64,000 nucleotides of DNA, taken from the NCBI GenBank assembly GCA_005656395.1, contig SRSI01000054.1:62001-126000 (forward strand). Reading direction: 5' to 3'. The notes below the pieces were generated by a model that searched no databases, was not told the DNA's origin, and saw only the letters and a program-made list of their open reading frames with translations. Position 1 is the stretch's first letter, and every line of letters begins with the position of its first letter. Position numbers and translations under genes: made by a program. Below, piece by piece: positions 1 through 12,110 of this stretch. The stretch comes from Strongyloides papillosus. Its lineage: Eukaryota; Nematoda; Chromadorea; Rhabditida; Strongyloididae.

Positions 1-1845
1 CAATTGATGACGGAAATAAGTATTATGATTGGAAAATTAATAAAAATACTAATAAATTGTTAGTTATTAAAAGATTAGTTTTCGCAATTAAAAATAAAAT
101 CATCTATAATTCTGGTACATTTTTAGAGACTCGGAACAAGCTCAAGATTATTTAATGAATAACAATTAACGTTTGGTTTAATTTTTATTTAACAATGGGT
201 ACTAATAATAAAATAATAATATATATATATTTATAAAGTAGGAATTGCAATTTCAGTACTCGAATTTTGTACTTTTCTGATCTGTTCTGAACTAATAAAT
301 TACTCCATATTTCTCTCTCTTTTATAGTTTTTGATGTTGGGCTTATTCTATTTGCTATGTGTTAAATTTAACACAACATCTACGTTTTACATATTTAAAA
401 GCCACTTAACATTAAAAACAGATTTTTATATTAAATATATTTATATGTCTTTTCAGATAATATACATAATTGTAAACATTATATAATATAAAATTACAGG
501 CCTGTTCAGCATAACCGTTTCAGAAAAAATATATGTTAAAAAAATAACGCGTAGTTTATTAATAACAAAATTTTCTTAAAACATTGCAATTTTAAAGCAT
601 TGTTATTGTCTCGATTTTTAACACCTTTAAAAATATCTGAAATGTGATTTTTTGAAATTAGTTTGAGTATAAAAATAAAAAAACATCTGTATTTGATTAT
701 CATTTTCATATGGCTCATTATAAAAGAATAAACAATATTTAAAATTTTGAGCTATTAATTGTAGCATAATAATCAGTAATTCTAACCAGCTATTAAATTA
801 TTTTATGTATAGCTATTGTATTTCTATATATTATTCATAAGAATTTCGTTATTACATAACGTTAGTTTCAATACTATTTGATTCATACGTTGCGTGATTC
901 ATTTTTCGTGACTATATGTTATTGGATTACATAGTAAATGGTAAAAATATTGAATAAAATAATCTTTTTTTAACTAGTAGCAACATGCATATTAAATATT
1001 TATTTCATTTTATAACAAACGAATTTGATGATAATTTTTTTATATATAATCTAAGTTGATAATTTTATGTTATCTTGACTTAACCTTATTGAATTACTTG
1101 TAATTTAAAATTTATATATTTATATACCTCTTTAAGATAGTCACTAATTGTTTCTAGTAAAGTTGCATAAAATATAGACAAAATTGTTATTAATGCATGG
1201 ATCATAGATATTGATAAATATAAACATATTTTTTATATAAAATTGTTCTATGACGAATATATTTAAAATAATCATATTATTTCTTAAACATTTTGTCACT
1301 TAAAAAAGTGCCACTTAGAATTAATTTCTTTAAGAAAAATCATAGTAAATTCTTATTTACGTGATAATAGATTGAAATTTTCTATAAAAAATTAATATAG
1401 AATCAATTTATAAATTCAAATATTATTTTGGAAAGAATCGTTTAAAATAAATTAATAAAAATATTATTAAACTTTTAAAATAATGTTCCAAAAATTTGTA
1501 TTAATAACGTTATAAAAAACTATAAAATGCAATTTTGAACTTATAAAAATTAATTAATCATACCATAAAATAGAGATGGTAATGTTAAATAAAAGGATTA
1601 AACACTATTAAACGTGAAAATAAATTGAAAGATTTCTTTATTCTTAGAAAATTATCAAGAGATAAATTGTATTCGATCTATATAACTTTGTTTTCCTGGA
1701 GAGAAAGATCCATTAGATGAAGTCAAAAAGAAACTCGGCATAAAAATGTATTTAAAAAATTCGTTTGTCAAGAGGTGATATAACATATTTAATGCTAAAA
1801 TCTGGTTGCAAGAATGAACTGATATAGACATATCAGTCAATGACA
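1..1845. other. AT-rich DNA with no recognisable gene
   Basis: Very AT-rich sequence with many homopolymer and TA runs. Short open frames occur on both strands at about 536-718 and 1655-1840 but have no domain, splice context or codon pattern that sets them apart from chance. Confidence 0.6.
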
Positions 1846-2160
1846 GAGAACCAATACTATTAAGAACACACTCGAAAATGCTAAATTTAGAAAATCCATA
1901 ACTTTTAGAGAAAACTATAATTGAGTACTTAAAATATTACATCACCCAAAATCTAATATTACAATATTCATAATTAAAGAAAACAAAGTGATATTAATTG
2001 AAACAGATACTTGAATGGTTGAATTAATGAAAGACCAAATAGAATTAAAAATAATAAGATTCATTGAGAATGAAGAAAATGAGAACACATACAACAATTA
2101 CAAGACTGTGAAACGCAGAAATAATTATAAAGATGTATTAATTTTTGAAAGGTTATAATG
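1846..2160 (+). pseudogene. Unrecognised coding relic
   Basis: One plus-strand frame stays protein-like for about 100 codons: a basic segment, then ILHHPKSNITIFIIKEN, then an acidic and basic stretch with NEENENTYNNYKTVKRRNNY. It is broken by two TGA codons where tryptophan would fit and stops at about 2157. A further protein-like stretch follows in another frame to about 2310 and contains a CFSC pair. I do not recognise the family. It resembles the decayed frames elsewhere in the window and may be chance in AT-rich DNA. Confidence 0.3.
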
Positions 2161-2313
2161 AAATTGCATTTAATTTTCATGGTTATAAGAGTATCTCGAG
2201 AAACTGTAAAGGAAACTAGGGAAACTCTAATGGGCTTACTGAACATGCAAAAATAATTTGCAAACGTAGAAAAACGAATAAGCTGCAATGCTTTAGCTGT
2301 CAGTTAAAGAAAA

Positions 2314-2651
2314 TTAAGAAGAAGAGCATGTACACTCGCCTTTTTTAAATGAGACTAGTATACATACACCCAGTTGATTTGTTTCCAATTCCACTAAATG
2401 GTTCCACATTCTCTGAGCCATGAATATAATGTTCATGCAAACTGTATCAACATTTTCATTAAAGCAGCTTTCGTTTGGACTGATTTTCGAGCCATCTGTA
2501 AAAGACTTATAAGTCAAATGTGATTCTTTTGAGATATTTTTAAGTTCAATATTTTTTGATGGTGTCTTTTGACTTGTTTTTTTAAATTGATCGATATTAG
2601 TAGTATCGAATACACTTTTCGTTTGCATTGACAGACTGGTCTGTCCGTTGT
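2314..2651 (-). CDS. Possible terminal exon of an unrecognised gene
   Basis: An open frame of about 112 residues follows a good minus-strand acceptor (TATGTTTTCAG, AG at 2653-2652). Upstream of that acceptor the same frame becomes hydrophobic and AT-driven, as expected of intron sequence. The exon product is polar and Ser/Thr/Lys-rich, ending in a cysteine-containing tail (KKGECTCSSS) before the stop at 2314. No domain is recognised. The 5' exon is not identified; the signal-peptide-like frame at 3330-3479 on the same strand is one candidate. Confidence 0.35.
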
Positions 2652-3329
2652 CTGAAAACATAAAAAAATAGTAAAAACATTTTGCTAAAAAATAGTAAAA
2701 ATATGTTAAACAAGATTTTAAAAAATATATGGAAAAATTCTGAAATATATTTAAAAATAAACTACTAAATAAAGTATAAAAAAGAGAAGTATTTATTCTA
2801 GCCATAATTGAGCTAGTATGCATGCTTCCTAAAAAAAATGAGAAAATTAACTAAAAATTTATTTTTTCCAAATTTTGAAAACATGTTTTTTCAAAGAGAC
2901 ATTACGTTTTAGGTAATATAACAAAAGACGAACAATTTTAACAACAATAATAATTATAAATAACAATGATTTTTATAATTTAAATTTTTATATAAAAATT
3001 TCAGATTTGTTCACAGAAATTACAAATTTTTTTAAAACAACAAAAAAATTTATTTTTGTCATTTTAAATATGATGTTATTAACAAAATAAAAATATATAA
3101 ATTAATAAATGTTGGATATGATTATACAGATTTCATTATTAAATCTTTTTAAAAGTCATCTTTAAGTGATATCCCAAATGTTTTATAAGTTCTGTAATTT
3201 TTTGGAACTCTTGAATTGGCAGAAAAGTTTCTTTTGGAAAAAGAAATTTTATAAATAAATGATGGAATGTGAAAAATACGGCATGTTAATAATTAAGAAT
3301 GAGCAAAATTTTCGCTACGGATACCGAAG

Positions 3330-3479
3330 CTACAGAAAGAAGTGTTCTGATAAAAAAAAACATTTTTTAGTATGATAAAACTGAAGCTTAATGTAGTTTC
3401 TATGTATCCATATTTCTTGATAGCTGAAACTGCACAAAATTAATAAGAAACATACTTGCAATTTCAAAAACAGCTTCAT
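3330..3479 (-). CDS. Short frame with a signal-peptide-like start
   Basis: Starting at the ATG at 3479-3477, the product has a short basic end and a strong hydrophobic core (MKLFLKLQVCFLLILCSFS), which looks like a secretion signal, followed by about 30 polar and aromatic residues. Only 49 residues are open. It could be the first exon of a secreted-protein gene that includes the exon at 2314-2651. Hydrophobic frames are common by chance in AT-rich DNA, so this is weak. Confidence 0.2.
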   Translation of the reverse strand: MKLFLKLQVCFLLILCSFSYQEIWIHRNYIKLQFYHTKKCFFLSEHFFL

Positions 3480-4972
3480 CTTCACATGATAAATTGTTGT
3501 AGCAGTTAATTTACACGAGATTAGCAAAGCAGAGATATAAATAAGAATAAGATTTTATTTTATATAAAACAACAATACAATATACACTCAAAATTTTTTA
3601 CCAACATATTCAGTATGTAACATTACATATTTTTGTAATAAAATTGGTAAAAATTACTTCAGTATGTTATTTACATACTGATGTCTTAAATTTCAAAAAA
3701 GTATGTAATATAGTTTTTACGTGAAAAACACATATTAATATGTGTTTTTTTTTACTGTGATAATTTTAGATACTAAATATGTGTTATAAATTTTTAAAAT
3801 AAACACATATTTTTTCTTAATTAACTTAATGTTTTAAGTCTAATTATCATAAATATTATTCATATTAATGTGCAAATCTAATTTTATTTTAGTAAAACTA
3901 CAAACAATACAAAATAATTATTATGGAATAAAAAAAGAAACATAAAGCTACAAATTAAAAACAAAACTACATTAACAGAAAACAAACAATAATTGACTGG
4001 ACAACAAACTTCTTCAATAATTTCTTATCCTTAACTAGTGAAATTGAATCTGAAAGAAAAAGTAATATGAAGAAATAGAGCAAAACCTATCTTTTCCAAA
4101 AGATTGAATATGAAGAGATGATTCCTATGCTTATTATTGGCAAATCTACACCTGAAAAAATATCGTTATATAAGAAAAAATATAATAAAACTTATCTTAT
4201 TATCAGTTTGAATAGTGAAGATGCTCTTTGTTAATATAATTTGTGAATTTAAATCTGAAAAACTTAGTTATTTGAAAACATAAAGATAAAACATATCTCA
4301 TAATCATGTTAAGTTGTAATATATGTAAAAAAATCTGAAATATAAACATGGTTAATATATAATAAAAACTACTAAATCAACATACCAATTACAAAATTTC
4401 TACTGGAAAAAGACAATACAATAAAAGTTAAAGATTATAATATAGTGATATGTCAGGAAAAAATATATAATTTAAAGACATAGGTACACGGCTAAAGATT
4501 ATAGTTATGGTTATAGACAATAAAAATAAAAAAATTTTATACTTTAAGTTATACTTTATATTTTTCTATTTTTTTATTAGTATACTCGATAATCTTTCAG
4601 TATGTGAAATTTAATAAACAATTGTACTTAGAAACACTTTGGAAATCGCAAAATTTAATTCTGTGATATTATATGTATAGACTATAACTATAACCATAAA
4701 TTTATATTAAAAATTAGTTAATTTTACATTACGCTAACAGAAAAAAAATGTAGTTTTAAAAATAAATTTTTAAATTTAGCGTATAAATAATCACTGAAGT
4801 AGCAGTTTTTTTCGCAAATATGTATCAACGCTATATTTTTTTTCATCTTACGTCAAAATTATAAATAATAATCATTTATTTTTTTAATATAAAAAAAATA
4901 AATTCTATTAAAAAAAATAAACATTAATTATTGTCAACATATAAAATAGCGGTCGTAAATAGATAACGTAGA

Positions 4973-7452
4973 CTAATTATGTTCAAAGCTATTTAGAAGT
5001 GGACATATAAAATTAAATTTTTCTGTCTCAATGTATAAGGCTTTAGAAACTACTTTTGATATTGAAATAACTATATATGGGTATTTTTTTTTCGGTATCT
5101 CTCCAAAAAGAAGCTTATTCGACAAAACTTTATATTGCTTTAATACTGATGACTTTTTTAAAGTTTGGATATCAATAACATTGTATCCTGGAGAAATCAT
5201 AGAAAGTATATGATTATTGTGAACACATAACGGTGCTACAATTAATTTATGGTCATTGGTATTACTAAGAGATTCAAAGTATGCTAACAGATAGCCTGCG
5301 TGATAAACACCCTCTTCAGATTTGTAAATTAATAATGAATCCCTATGTAAAATAAACCTCTCGGAGCATTTCAAGTAAAAAGAATTTAAGTAAAAGCCTC
5401 CTAATGATTTATATAATTCAATGGGAATTGGTAATTCGGTACATAATGCTATGATATCAGAACTCGGTAGTTTTTCTTTTGATTTTTTTCTATCATCAAT
5501 GGTAGAAAGAATTCTTTCAGCAGCAATATAGTCTATAAGACGTTTCTGAATCTGTGGTAATATATTTTTGAAGTCATTTAATGAAATCATTTTGCCAAGA
5601 AGATACAAAAACCCTTCACCATGGAAGCAACTTGTGTTGCAAATATTAGAATATTTTTCTGAGAGCTTTGGTAAATGAGTTATAAGATGCGATTTTATTG
5701 TAGATGAAGAGTGACCTAACTTTTCAAAACGACGTTTAAACCAAAAATTAATCATAAATTGACTTTCATGGATTAGATCAGCTGTTATGTTGTCATGCAT
5801 TAATGCTGTTACTCCAGCAAAAAGTATACTATCAATTACCATTAAATCTCTAACGCTTCCAGTTGTTTCGAAAATTAACACTGTCGGTAACATATATAAG
5901 AATATTAACTTATAATCTAATTCTTTAAAATAGCTTAGCTCATCAAGTCCTTTGAGAGAACGTTTAATTTCAACAGGAAAATTCGTTTTTTTGAAAATGC
6001 TTGATATTTTTCCTAATTCACTACGTGACAAGCCATTTACTACAGTTCTGTTCGATGATGTTCGTTTATCTACCAATGAAAATCTGTTAATAATAAGATT
6101 TATATCCTCCTTTAATGGACCCAAAAGAATTGTGTGAAACCAATCTACCGAAAGTTGGTCTGGAACTACGAGCAAAGGAATCCATGGTGAAAGATGAGAT
6201 ATTCCAAAGTCTGAATCATCATTATTACTTTCGATAATTCCAGCTCTTTTTTCCAATACTTCTTTAACTTTACTAAGATAGTAGGATGAAGTCTTCCAAT
6301 CATTCTCTTCAGACCGCTTCCAAACTCTACGATTACCAATGGACAAAGCTTTTTGATTACAGAAAGTGCAACCATATAATGAATTGTATGATTTGAAACC
6401 ATTTGATTCTCTTATTGCTGATATATCTCCAGTAAGACCAAGAAAAGAAACTTTATATTTGAATTCTCTACTTAGATTTTTTCCATACATCAATATCTGA
6501 GGCAATGAATCATATCTATCTTTTATTGGTTGTATAAGTTTATTAAAATCAATGGCTCTTCTACTTACACTGAAATTAATTTTATACAATAATTTTTTTT
6601 TCAATGATTAAGTTTTGTTAAAATAAATATTATTGCATTGTTAATTTATGTTTATTTTTCTACCTACCTCATAGTTAAAATCAAAACATTTTTAATATTA
6701 TATCTTATACGCTTCGGCAGATTCATACAAACAGCCGATACTGACCAAAGTTTAATTGCACTAGATTTAGACATTTGTGCACCATCTATATGAAGCATAA
6801 GTTTCATTTCAACTACAGCATTAGTTTGAGAATTATCCTTTATCTCAAAAAAATTAAAATTTTCTTTCACAATCAATTTAAGGTGAGACATAAAATCAAA
6901 GCAAAGAACTGATTCATCTTCAAATTTTTGAATAACAGATGTTTTGAAAAGTAAACCAAGTTCAGGAACAGTTGATTGGAGACATTGCCTCATTGCTTCA
7001 ATAGTAGATGGTAGACAATTAGATGCAGGCAAGCTATTTTTTATCAAAACTAACATCATTTGAGCTTGCGAGTCACTCAAAGAACCCTGCTTTTTAATTT
7101 TAAAAAAACGCGCAACAAATTCTTCAAGTGATATATTTGCACCATTATACAAAGGAGATAAATTCTCGAGATCCAATTTAAATGAAGGAGAATCTCTATT
7201 ACCATCACTTTCTATTTCTTGGTCTTCATTCTCAAATGTATCCAAATCAGCAAACGATAAAATATCATCATCATCATCATTCTCTAACAAATTCATGATA
7301 TTATCAAAAGATAATATTTCTTCATCTACATTAGAACTTATTTCTGGGAGATTTTCATTGTCGGTCGTAGAAACGTCGTTATTAGATCTTCTGTATTTGG
7401 TCGCAGAGGCAATTCTTCTTTTTAAATTTCTTTTGGAATGTGAACCATACAT
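4973..7452 (-). CDS. CACTA/Plavaka-like transposase, two exons
   Basis: Exon 1 runs 7452-6668 and exon 2 runs 6569-4973. The 98-nt intron (6667-6570) starts GTAGGT and ends TTTCAG, and splicing gives one open frame of 793 residues. The N-terminus is basic (KRNLKRRIASATKYRR) and is followed by an acidic region. The block IDGAQMSKSSAIKLWS with downstream YGCTFCNQ is the hallmark I know from the large CACTA/Plavaka-like transposases of animals and fungi (Pfam Transposase_21/DUF4218-like). The later HLITHLPKLSEKYSNICN segment fits the DUF4218-like region. It would bind the element ends and cut and join DNA in the nucleus. An upstream in-frame ATG at 7494 exists; the basic start at 7452 is preferred. 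It diverges from the gene at 7864 across 411 bp, which must contain both promoters. There is no in-frame stop. Confidence 0.8.
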
Positions 7453-7863
7453 ATTAGCAAAATATAGTATAATAAATTTCACTGAAATTAACAATTTTAA
7501 AGAAAATTTTATGTTATACTGATAAAAAATTTTGTAATCTTTTTGTTTAACAAAGGTAACGCAATTTTATATAAAAGCTTCCAAAAAGTAACGCGTGGTA
7601 AACAACAAGACTCTTGAAGATGAAACAAAAAAGAACATATAAAATGTCGCTTAAAGAGATCATGAATAGGTATCCTTACTTTTTTAATTGTTAACATTTC
7701 GTAATTCCATTTCAACATAGTTGTTTTGTTAAATTATTTTTACAATAAACTATTTCAATTAATTATTTCAATATTAATTTGTCAAAATTACGCATTATAT
7801 CGTGTAAATATTTATTTACTGTTAATTTATCTGTTTTTTAATAATTTATATATTTTTTAGACA

Positions 7864-8670
7864 ATGCCACCAAAAAGAAATTTACGTAGAGGAAGAAATG
7901 CTGGTGAAATCAGTGAAATTCGTCAACAACTTGCAAGTATTGAAAATCAAACTAATCAAGTGTCTGAGGAAATTACACTTGCTTCAATCTACAAGTTACT
8001 TCAAGATATTGCTCATGCGCAGTTGATTCTTATGAGTAAAGTTGATGCTTTGGCTTTAGAGATAAATAAACCTAAAAGAATTCGAGCTGCGAGAGGTGAT
8101 GAGCCATTGTATTCTATAAATACATCAAATTATGAAAGATTAAAAGAAGATGTTGAAATTGATAGTAATTTAAAAAATTTTTTAAATCAACATTATGATT
8201 TTGATAGTATCAATGATGTTATTAATTCACCAGGGATTTTTGGAAGAAGTGTTGGTAAGTAATAAAAATTCTATTGAGTGGTGTTACCCACATAATTTAA
8301 CATGTATAAATAATAAAATTATATTCAAATTTTATAATAATAATATTCGTATTTATTTATAATAATCAAATATTATAATTTGATTACAGGTACATTACTT
8401 TTTAATAAAGAGCAGTTTATTGCATACAAATTTACAAACAAACCAGTAAGAAATTCTCCCAGAAAACCCTATCCTCCACATTATATGGAGGCTTTTACTG
8501 CTGCTCTTAACTATGTTGGATTGGTTTGTTTAACAGATGATGAAACAAAGACATCATATATGGAAGATCTTTATGGTGATTTAAATCTTTATTCATCAAA
8601 TGTTAAACTTGCTAAATCAAAATATCCAACTAATGAATATTATTTTGGTGATGAACCAGTTATTAATTAA
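7864..8670 (+). CDS. Second gene of the CACTA-like transposon
   Basis: Exon 1 is 7864-8254 and exon 2 is 8390-8670. The 135-nt intron (8255-8389) has GTAAGT and TTGATTACAG ends and splices in frame to a 223-residue product. The start MPPKRNLRRGRN is strongly basic and could bind nucleic acid. A predicted coiled segment (EIRQQLASIENQTNQ) follows, then a long polar region. The exon-2 part (LLFNKEQFIAYKFTNKP, with a PHYMEAFTAALNYV segment) looks like a compact folded domain, loosely like BEN/DUF4806-type accessory domains carried by such transposons. It lies head to head with the transposase inside the same inverted repeats, so an accessory role in transposition is inferred. The function is not established. 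Confidence 0.7.
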
Positions 8671-10310
8671 GTATAAGTATAATTATAAAAATATTATATA
8701 TTTATATATATTTGTATATATTTTTTAATTTTTAATTAATATTTTATGTTAATAATATTGTTTATAGTATATTTATACTTAAGATTTAAAAAGTTCCATT
8801 TTGTCTTTAAATAAAAAAGTCTACAATGATCATATACTTATTATGGTAAAATTATGTCTCATAAACTATATGAATAAATATAAAGTTTTAAACCGTGAAG
8901 ATGAGGGGAATCACCTTAACTAGCTTGTAAAAAGTGAATTATCAACTTAATTTAAATGAATAAACTTAGAAATATCACTTTTTACACTTTTTATCTTCTG
9001 AACAAAATATTTATTGTGACAAGAGTTACTTGATAAAATGAATGTTAAAAATATATTTTATCAATAATACATAAATTTATGAAGTCACTTTTCATAAAAT
9101 TATTTAATTCTTTAAAATATTGTGTCTATTACAATTTACACAACAATTAAGGATATCATTAAATGTACTAATTTACATTTGATAAATTCTACTACACTTG
9201 AAAAAAAATATCATTTTAACTTTTACAAGAATTTTTATTTGCATTTATCTAGACAAAACAATCAAAAAATTGAATATTATCATTCCGAGTTAAGCTATGG
9301 TATCGGAAATAAAATTTATTTTCAAGAATGAGCTTCAAACTATCCATAAAATGTTAAAATTATTTAATGAAACCTAATAAAAATTAAATTTCAGTCAAGA
9401 ATTTTGACGCGTTTTAACTTGGCTACTTTAAATGTGTTCAGGTTTTGATAACAGAATTGGTAAGTATTATAAAACCATATACAGGTGACACAGTTTCGGA
9501 GAACATTAGGAACACGGAAGACGCAGAGGGATTCGAGCAGGAAAGAGCGCAGGAAGGATTCAGGAGAAGGCTTCAGGAGTAAGAGTTACGTAGTTTGAAG
9601 TTTAATTAGTAGAAGTTCTTTCTGTTTTTCTTAAATTTTACTTTAGATATAAAATTTTATAGTTATGGTTATAGACTATAATGATAACACTTATAGCGAT
9701 TGACAATATATATAATTGTTATAGTTAATAAATATAACTATTACCTTTAGCCGGGTAGACATAATGAAACAAAAACAACTGTAATAAGAATGATTGTGTT
9801 AAGACTATTTGGTAAAAAGATATACATTTTTAAATAACTTAAAGTATACATGTATTTATCATACTTCTAACAAGAGTCACTTAGTTTTTTGCTTGGAAAT
9901 GATACTTTTTACAACAAAGAACAATCATAGACATACTTCGTAATAAAAAAACATACTACACAATACAATATAAAAAGCACGTTGTAAAGAAATCCTTTAC
10001 ATTAGTTTAAAAATACTAATTACTGTTATAATAAATTTATTAATAAAAATTCTAAGCATTATACTATAAAATGGAAAAAGATAATGAAAACTCCATGCAT
10101 GTATTTTTTATTCAACATCAAATTAGAAAAAGAGGTATTTGATCAAGAATTGAGGTAGAGTAGATTTTTCTATAAAACATAATACATATAGAAGTATGTA
10201 AATTACAGCAAAGTTATAAAAAAGACATACTTGATATGTTAATTTATCTACCAGTATGTATATTACATACAAAATAAAATGTACATACGAAATATGTCAG
10301 CAAAAATTTT
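8671..10310. other. Noncoding 3' part of the CACTA-like element
   Basis: No convincing gene. A purine-rich, less AT-rich patch lies at about 9480-9595 (GGAACACGGAAGACGCAGAG followed by several AGGA repeats), unlike its surroundings. Subterminal ATAGTTAT motifs occur at 9660-9740 and ACATAC/GTATGT motifs at 10170-10290. Confidence 0.6.
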
Positions 10311-10315
10311 GAGTG

Positions 10316-10950
10316 TAAGAGAATGTTAATGTTTTAATTTTATCATTTTTAATCTAAATTTTTGATTGATACTTAACTTCTTTTATATTCGCAAATCACA
10401 AAATGTTCCCTCCGAGTATAAGTCATTGAGTAAACTTCTTATTTTTAACATTGCCTCCTTCCTTATTTTCAATGTGCACGACGAAGTATACACGACAACT
10501 TTGAACTGACGCCGTAGATTTTGCTAATGTAATATAGTGGTCGAATTAGACGAATTGAAATTTAGAAAAGTAAATATTATCAAGGCTACCGTGCGAATGA
10601 TACCTGGCTATTTGAAGAGATTGAAATTACTCCAGAACAAAAACTTTTCGTCTGCGTCTTTGAAAAACAGAAATGAGAAGACTATAATGACAGCCCTTAG
10701 AAATATCTGGAAGATAAAAATATTGAGTCATCAGTAAAAAGGTATTTTGAATTAAGCAATATATTTCATTCATTTCGAAATCAAATGATCTATATGACCA
10801 GAGAAAAAAGAAAGCAAGGAAGAATAAAATAACTAAAATTATCAATATTATGCGCATTTAATTATTATCTATTTGTATGCCATGTTACTAATAAAAAACT
10901 TAAAAATTATGTGCCTGCTTTTCTTATTACTTCGCAATTATAAAGAGACT
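10316..10950. other. AT-rich DNA with no supported gene
   Basis: Open frames of 60-80 residues on both strands overlap each other without splice signals or recognisable motifs. Nothing else is seen. Confidence 0.5.
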
Positions 10951-12110
10951 CTAATCAATATTATAAATAAGCATGTATTTACAGATAGTATTATACTCAC
11001 TGATTGCTTGAGAGATTACCAATGCCTCTGTGATCACGGCTACCAACATCGAACGGTAAATCATAGCGTAATTTTCAAGAATACTGACACTGGGATACAT
11101 ATAAACACAATCGAGGGCACCTAGAATGGTATCAAATCCATATTCATTGCATAAAACAGAAATAAAAATGTTATTATTGAGTATCTTCTTCCAGAATTTC
11201 TTCATTCGCATAATAGAGATGTCCCCAGTTTGCAGTGTCTATTTTTCCTCCTTGAGATTGTGCCCTGGTTATAAAGGTTGGCCATGTTACGTATGGTTGC
11301 ATTGAATTTGAAACAAAATAACACTTATTCATGTTTCTTACTAATGGATTATATGTGCAACAACACACCTTTGACCCAACACAAACAACCGCTCTTATGG
11401 AAGACTTGAGAAAATGTTCTATTTTCATAAACAGCCCACACTCAACAACAACCAGTACTTCCAGTTTCCAAACACAATAATAAACAGTGTCAATCCATAC
11501 TAGCATGTGGAAAAGTTCCTATAATAGATAAACATCTCAGGTTAACTGGAAAATGACCTCTGAGAATTGTCCACATGTTGTTGATAGCCAAAGTAGTACA
11601 TTGGAGCATGGTAGACAGACAGAAAGATATTTTCTCCATTCCTTCCAACATCAAGTTGACGGATACTGCTTGACGTTGATTGCTCAATTTCACGACATTG
11701 ATGAAATCTTCTTCACAGAAAATTTTCGCTCTCCAATTTACTGGACAAAAATTTGTATGTCCATATGGCCCATGTTTCAACTTTTCCTGTATCTTACGAA
11801 CACTTCCGGCATTAGTCATCCGATCTGGAAATTTTAGTGAACTCCAAAAAATAAGATGTTTACCTTTGATAGATTAACCATGCCCAACTTTTAACTGGCG
11901 TTTCAAGATTTTAGCATCAGCAGAGATTTCAACCTGTTGAGGTAAAGCACATTAAGAAATTCAATTGCTGTTTGGTACGTCAAAAAATATTTCTTATTGG
12001 TATACCATCCCAGTAATTTACTGTTTCCTCAATATTGTAATATCCTGCAGCTAATTTGTTCATAATAGTCAATTTCAATCGAATTGTAGTTAAGTGTACG
12101 AATAGTTGTG
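10951..12110 (-). pseudogene. Unrecognised decayed coding region
   Basis: This stretch is richer in GC than its surroundings. It carries three consecutive minus-strand open stretches in different frames: about 11819-11490 (with EKLKHGPYGHTNFCPVNW), 11506-11174 (Cys-rich VGSKVCCCTYNPLVRN) and 11211-10951 (hydrophobic, EYGFDTILGALDCVYMYPSV). Upstream, near 12065-11990, there is a further fragment (MNKLAAGYYNIEETVNYWDG). Together they look like one gene broken by frameshifts, possibly a cysteine-containing membrane or secreted protein. I do not recognise the family, and the opposite strand also has an open frame at 11553-11837. Confidence 0.35.

Larger units (their letters stand above)
4485..9757. 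repeat. Inner inverted-repeat pair of the CACTA-like element
   Basis: TACACGGCTAAAG at 4485-4497 matches the inverted CTTTAGCCGGGTA at 9745-9757, and similarity continues inward for about 30 bp (ATAGTTAT, GTTATAG motifs). A further inverted copy of the inner ATAGTTATGGTTATAGAC motif sits near 4675-4700. The outer flanks are GACATAGG (4477-4484) and GACATAAT (9758-9765), which could be an imperfect 8-bp target duplication. Either these are subterminal repeats or they are the true ends of the gene-carrying element sitting inside a CACTC-ended one. Confidence 0.55.
3585..10315. mobile_element. CACTA-like DNA transposon (outer CACTC termini)
   Basis: The left end begins CACTCAAAATTTTTTACCA at 3585 and the right end is its inverted counterpart ending AAAATTTTGAGTG at 10315. 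The first 14 bases match exactly and further matches follow (ACATATT, GTATGTA). Both ends carry repeated ACATAC/GTATGT subterminal motifs, as CACTA elements do. TA flanks both ends, a possible 2-bp target duplication. The interior holds the transposase gene and the divergent partner gene. A second inverted-repeat pair lies inside (4485 and 9757), so this may be one element nested in another. CACT termini with this transposase type fit the EnSpm/CACTA superfamily. Confidence 0.7.

Noticed and set aside
5031..7522. Plus-strand and other minus-strand frames inside the transposase gene
   Set aside because: Shadows of the CACTA-like transposase exons.
11553..11877. Plus-strand frames opposite the 11-12 kb relic
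   Set aside because: They overlap the minus-strand frames and have weaker continuity and no splice context.
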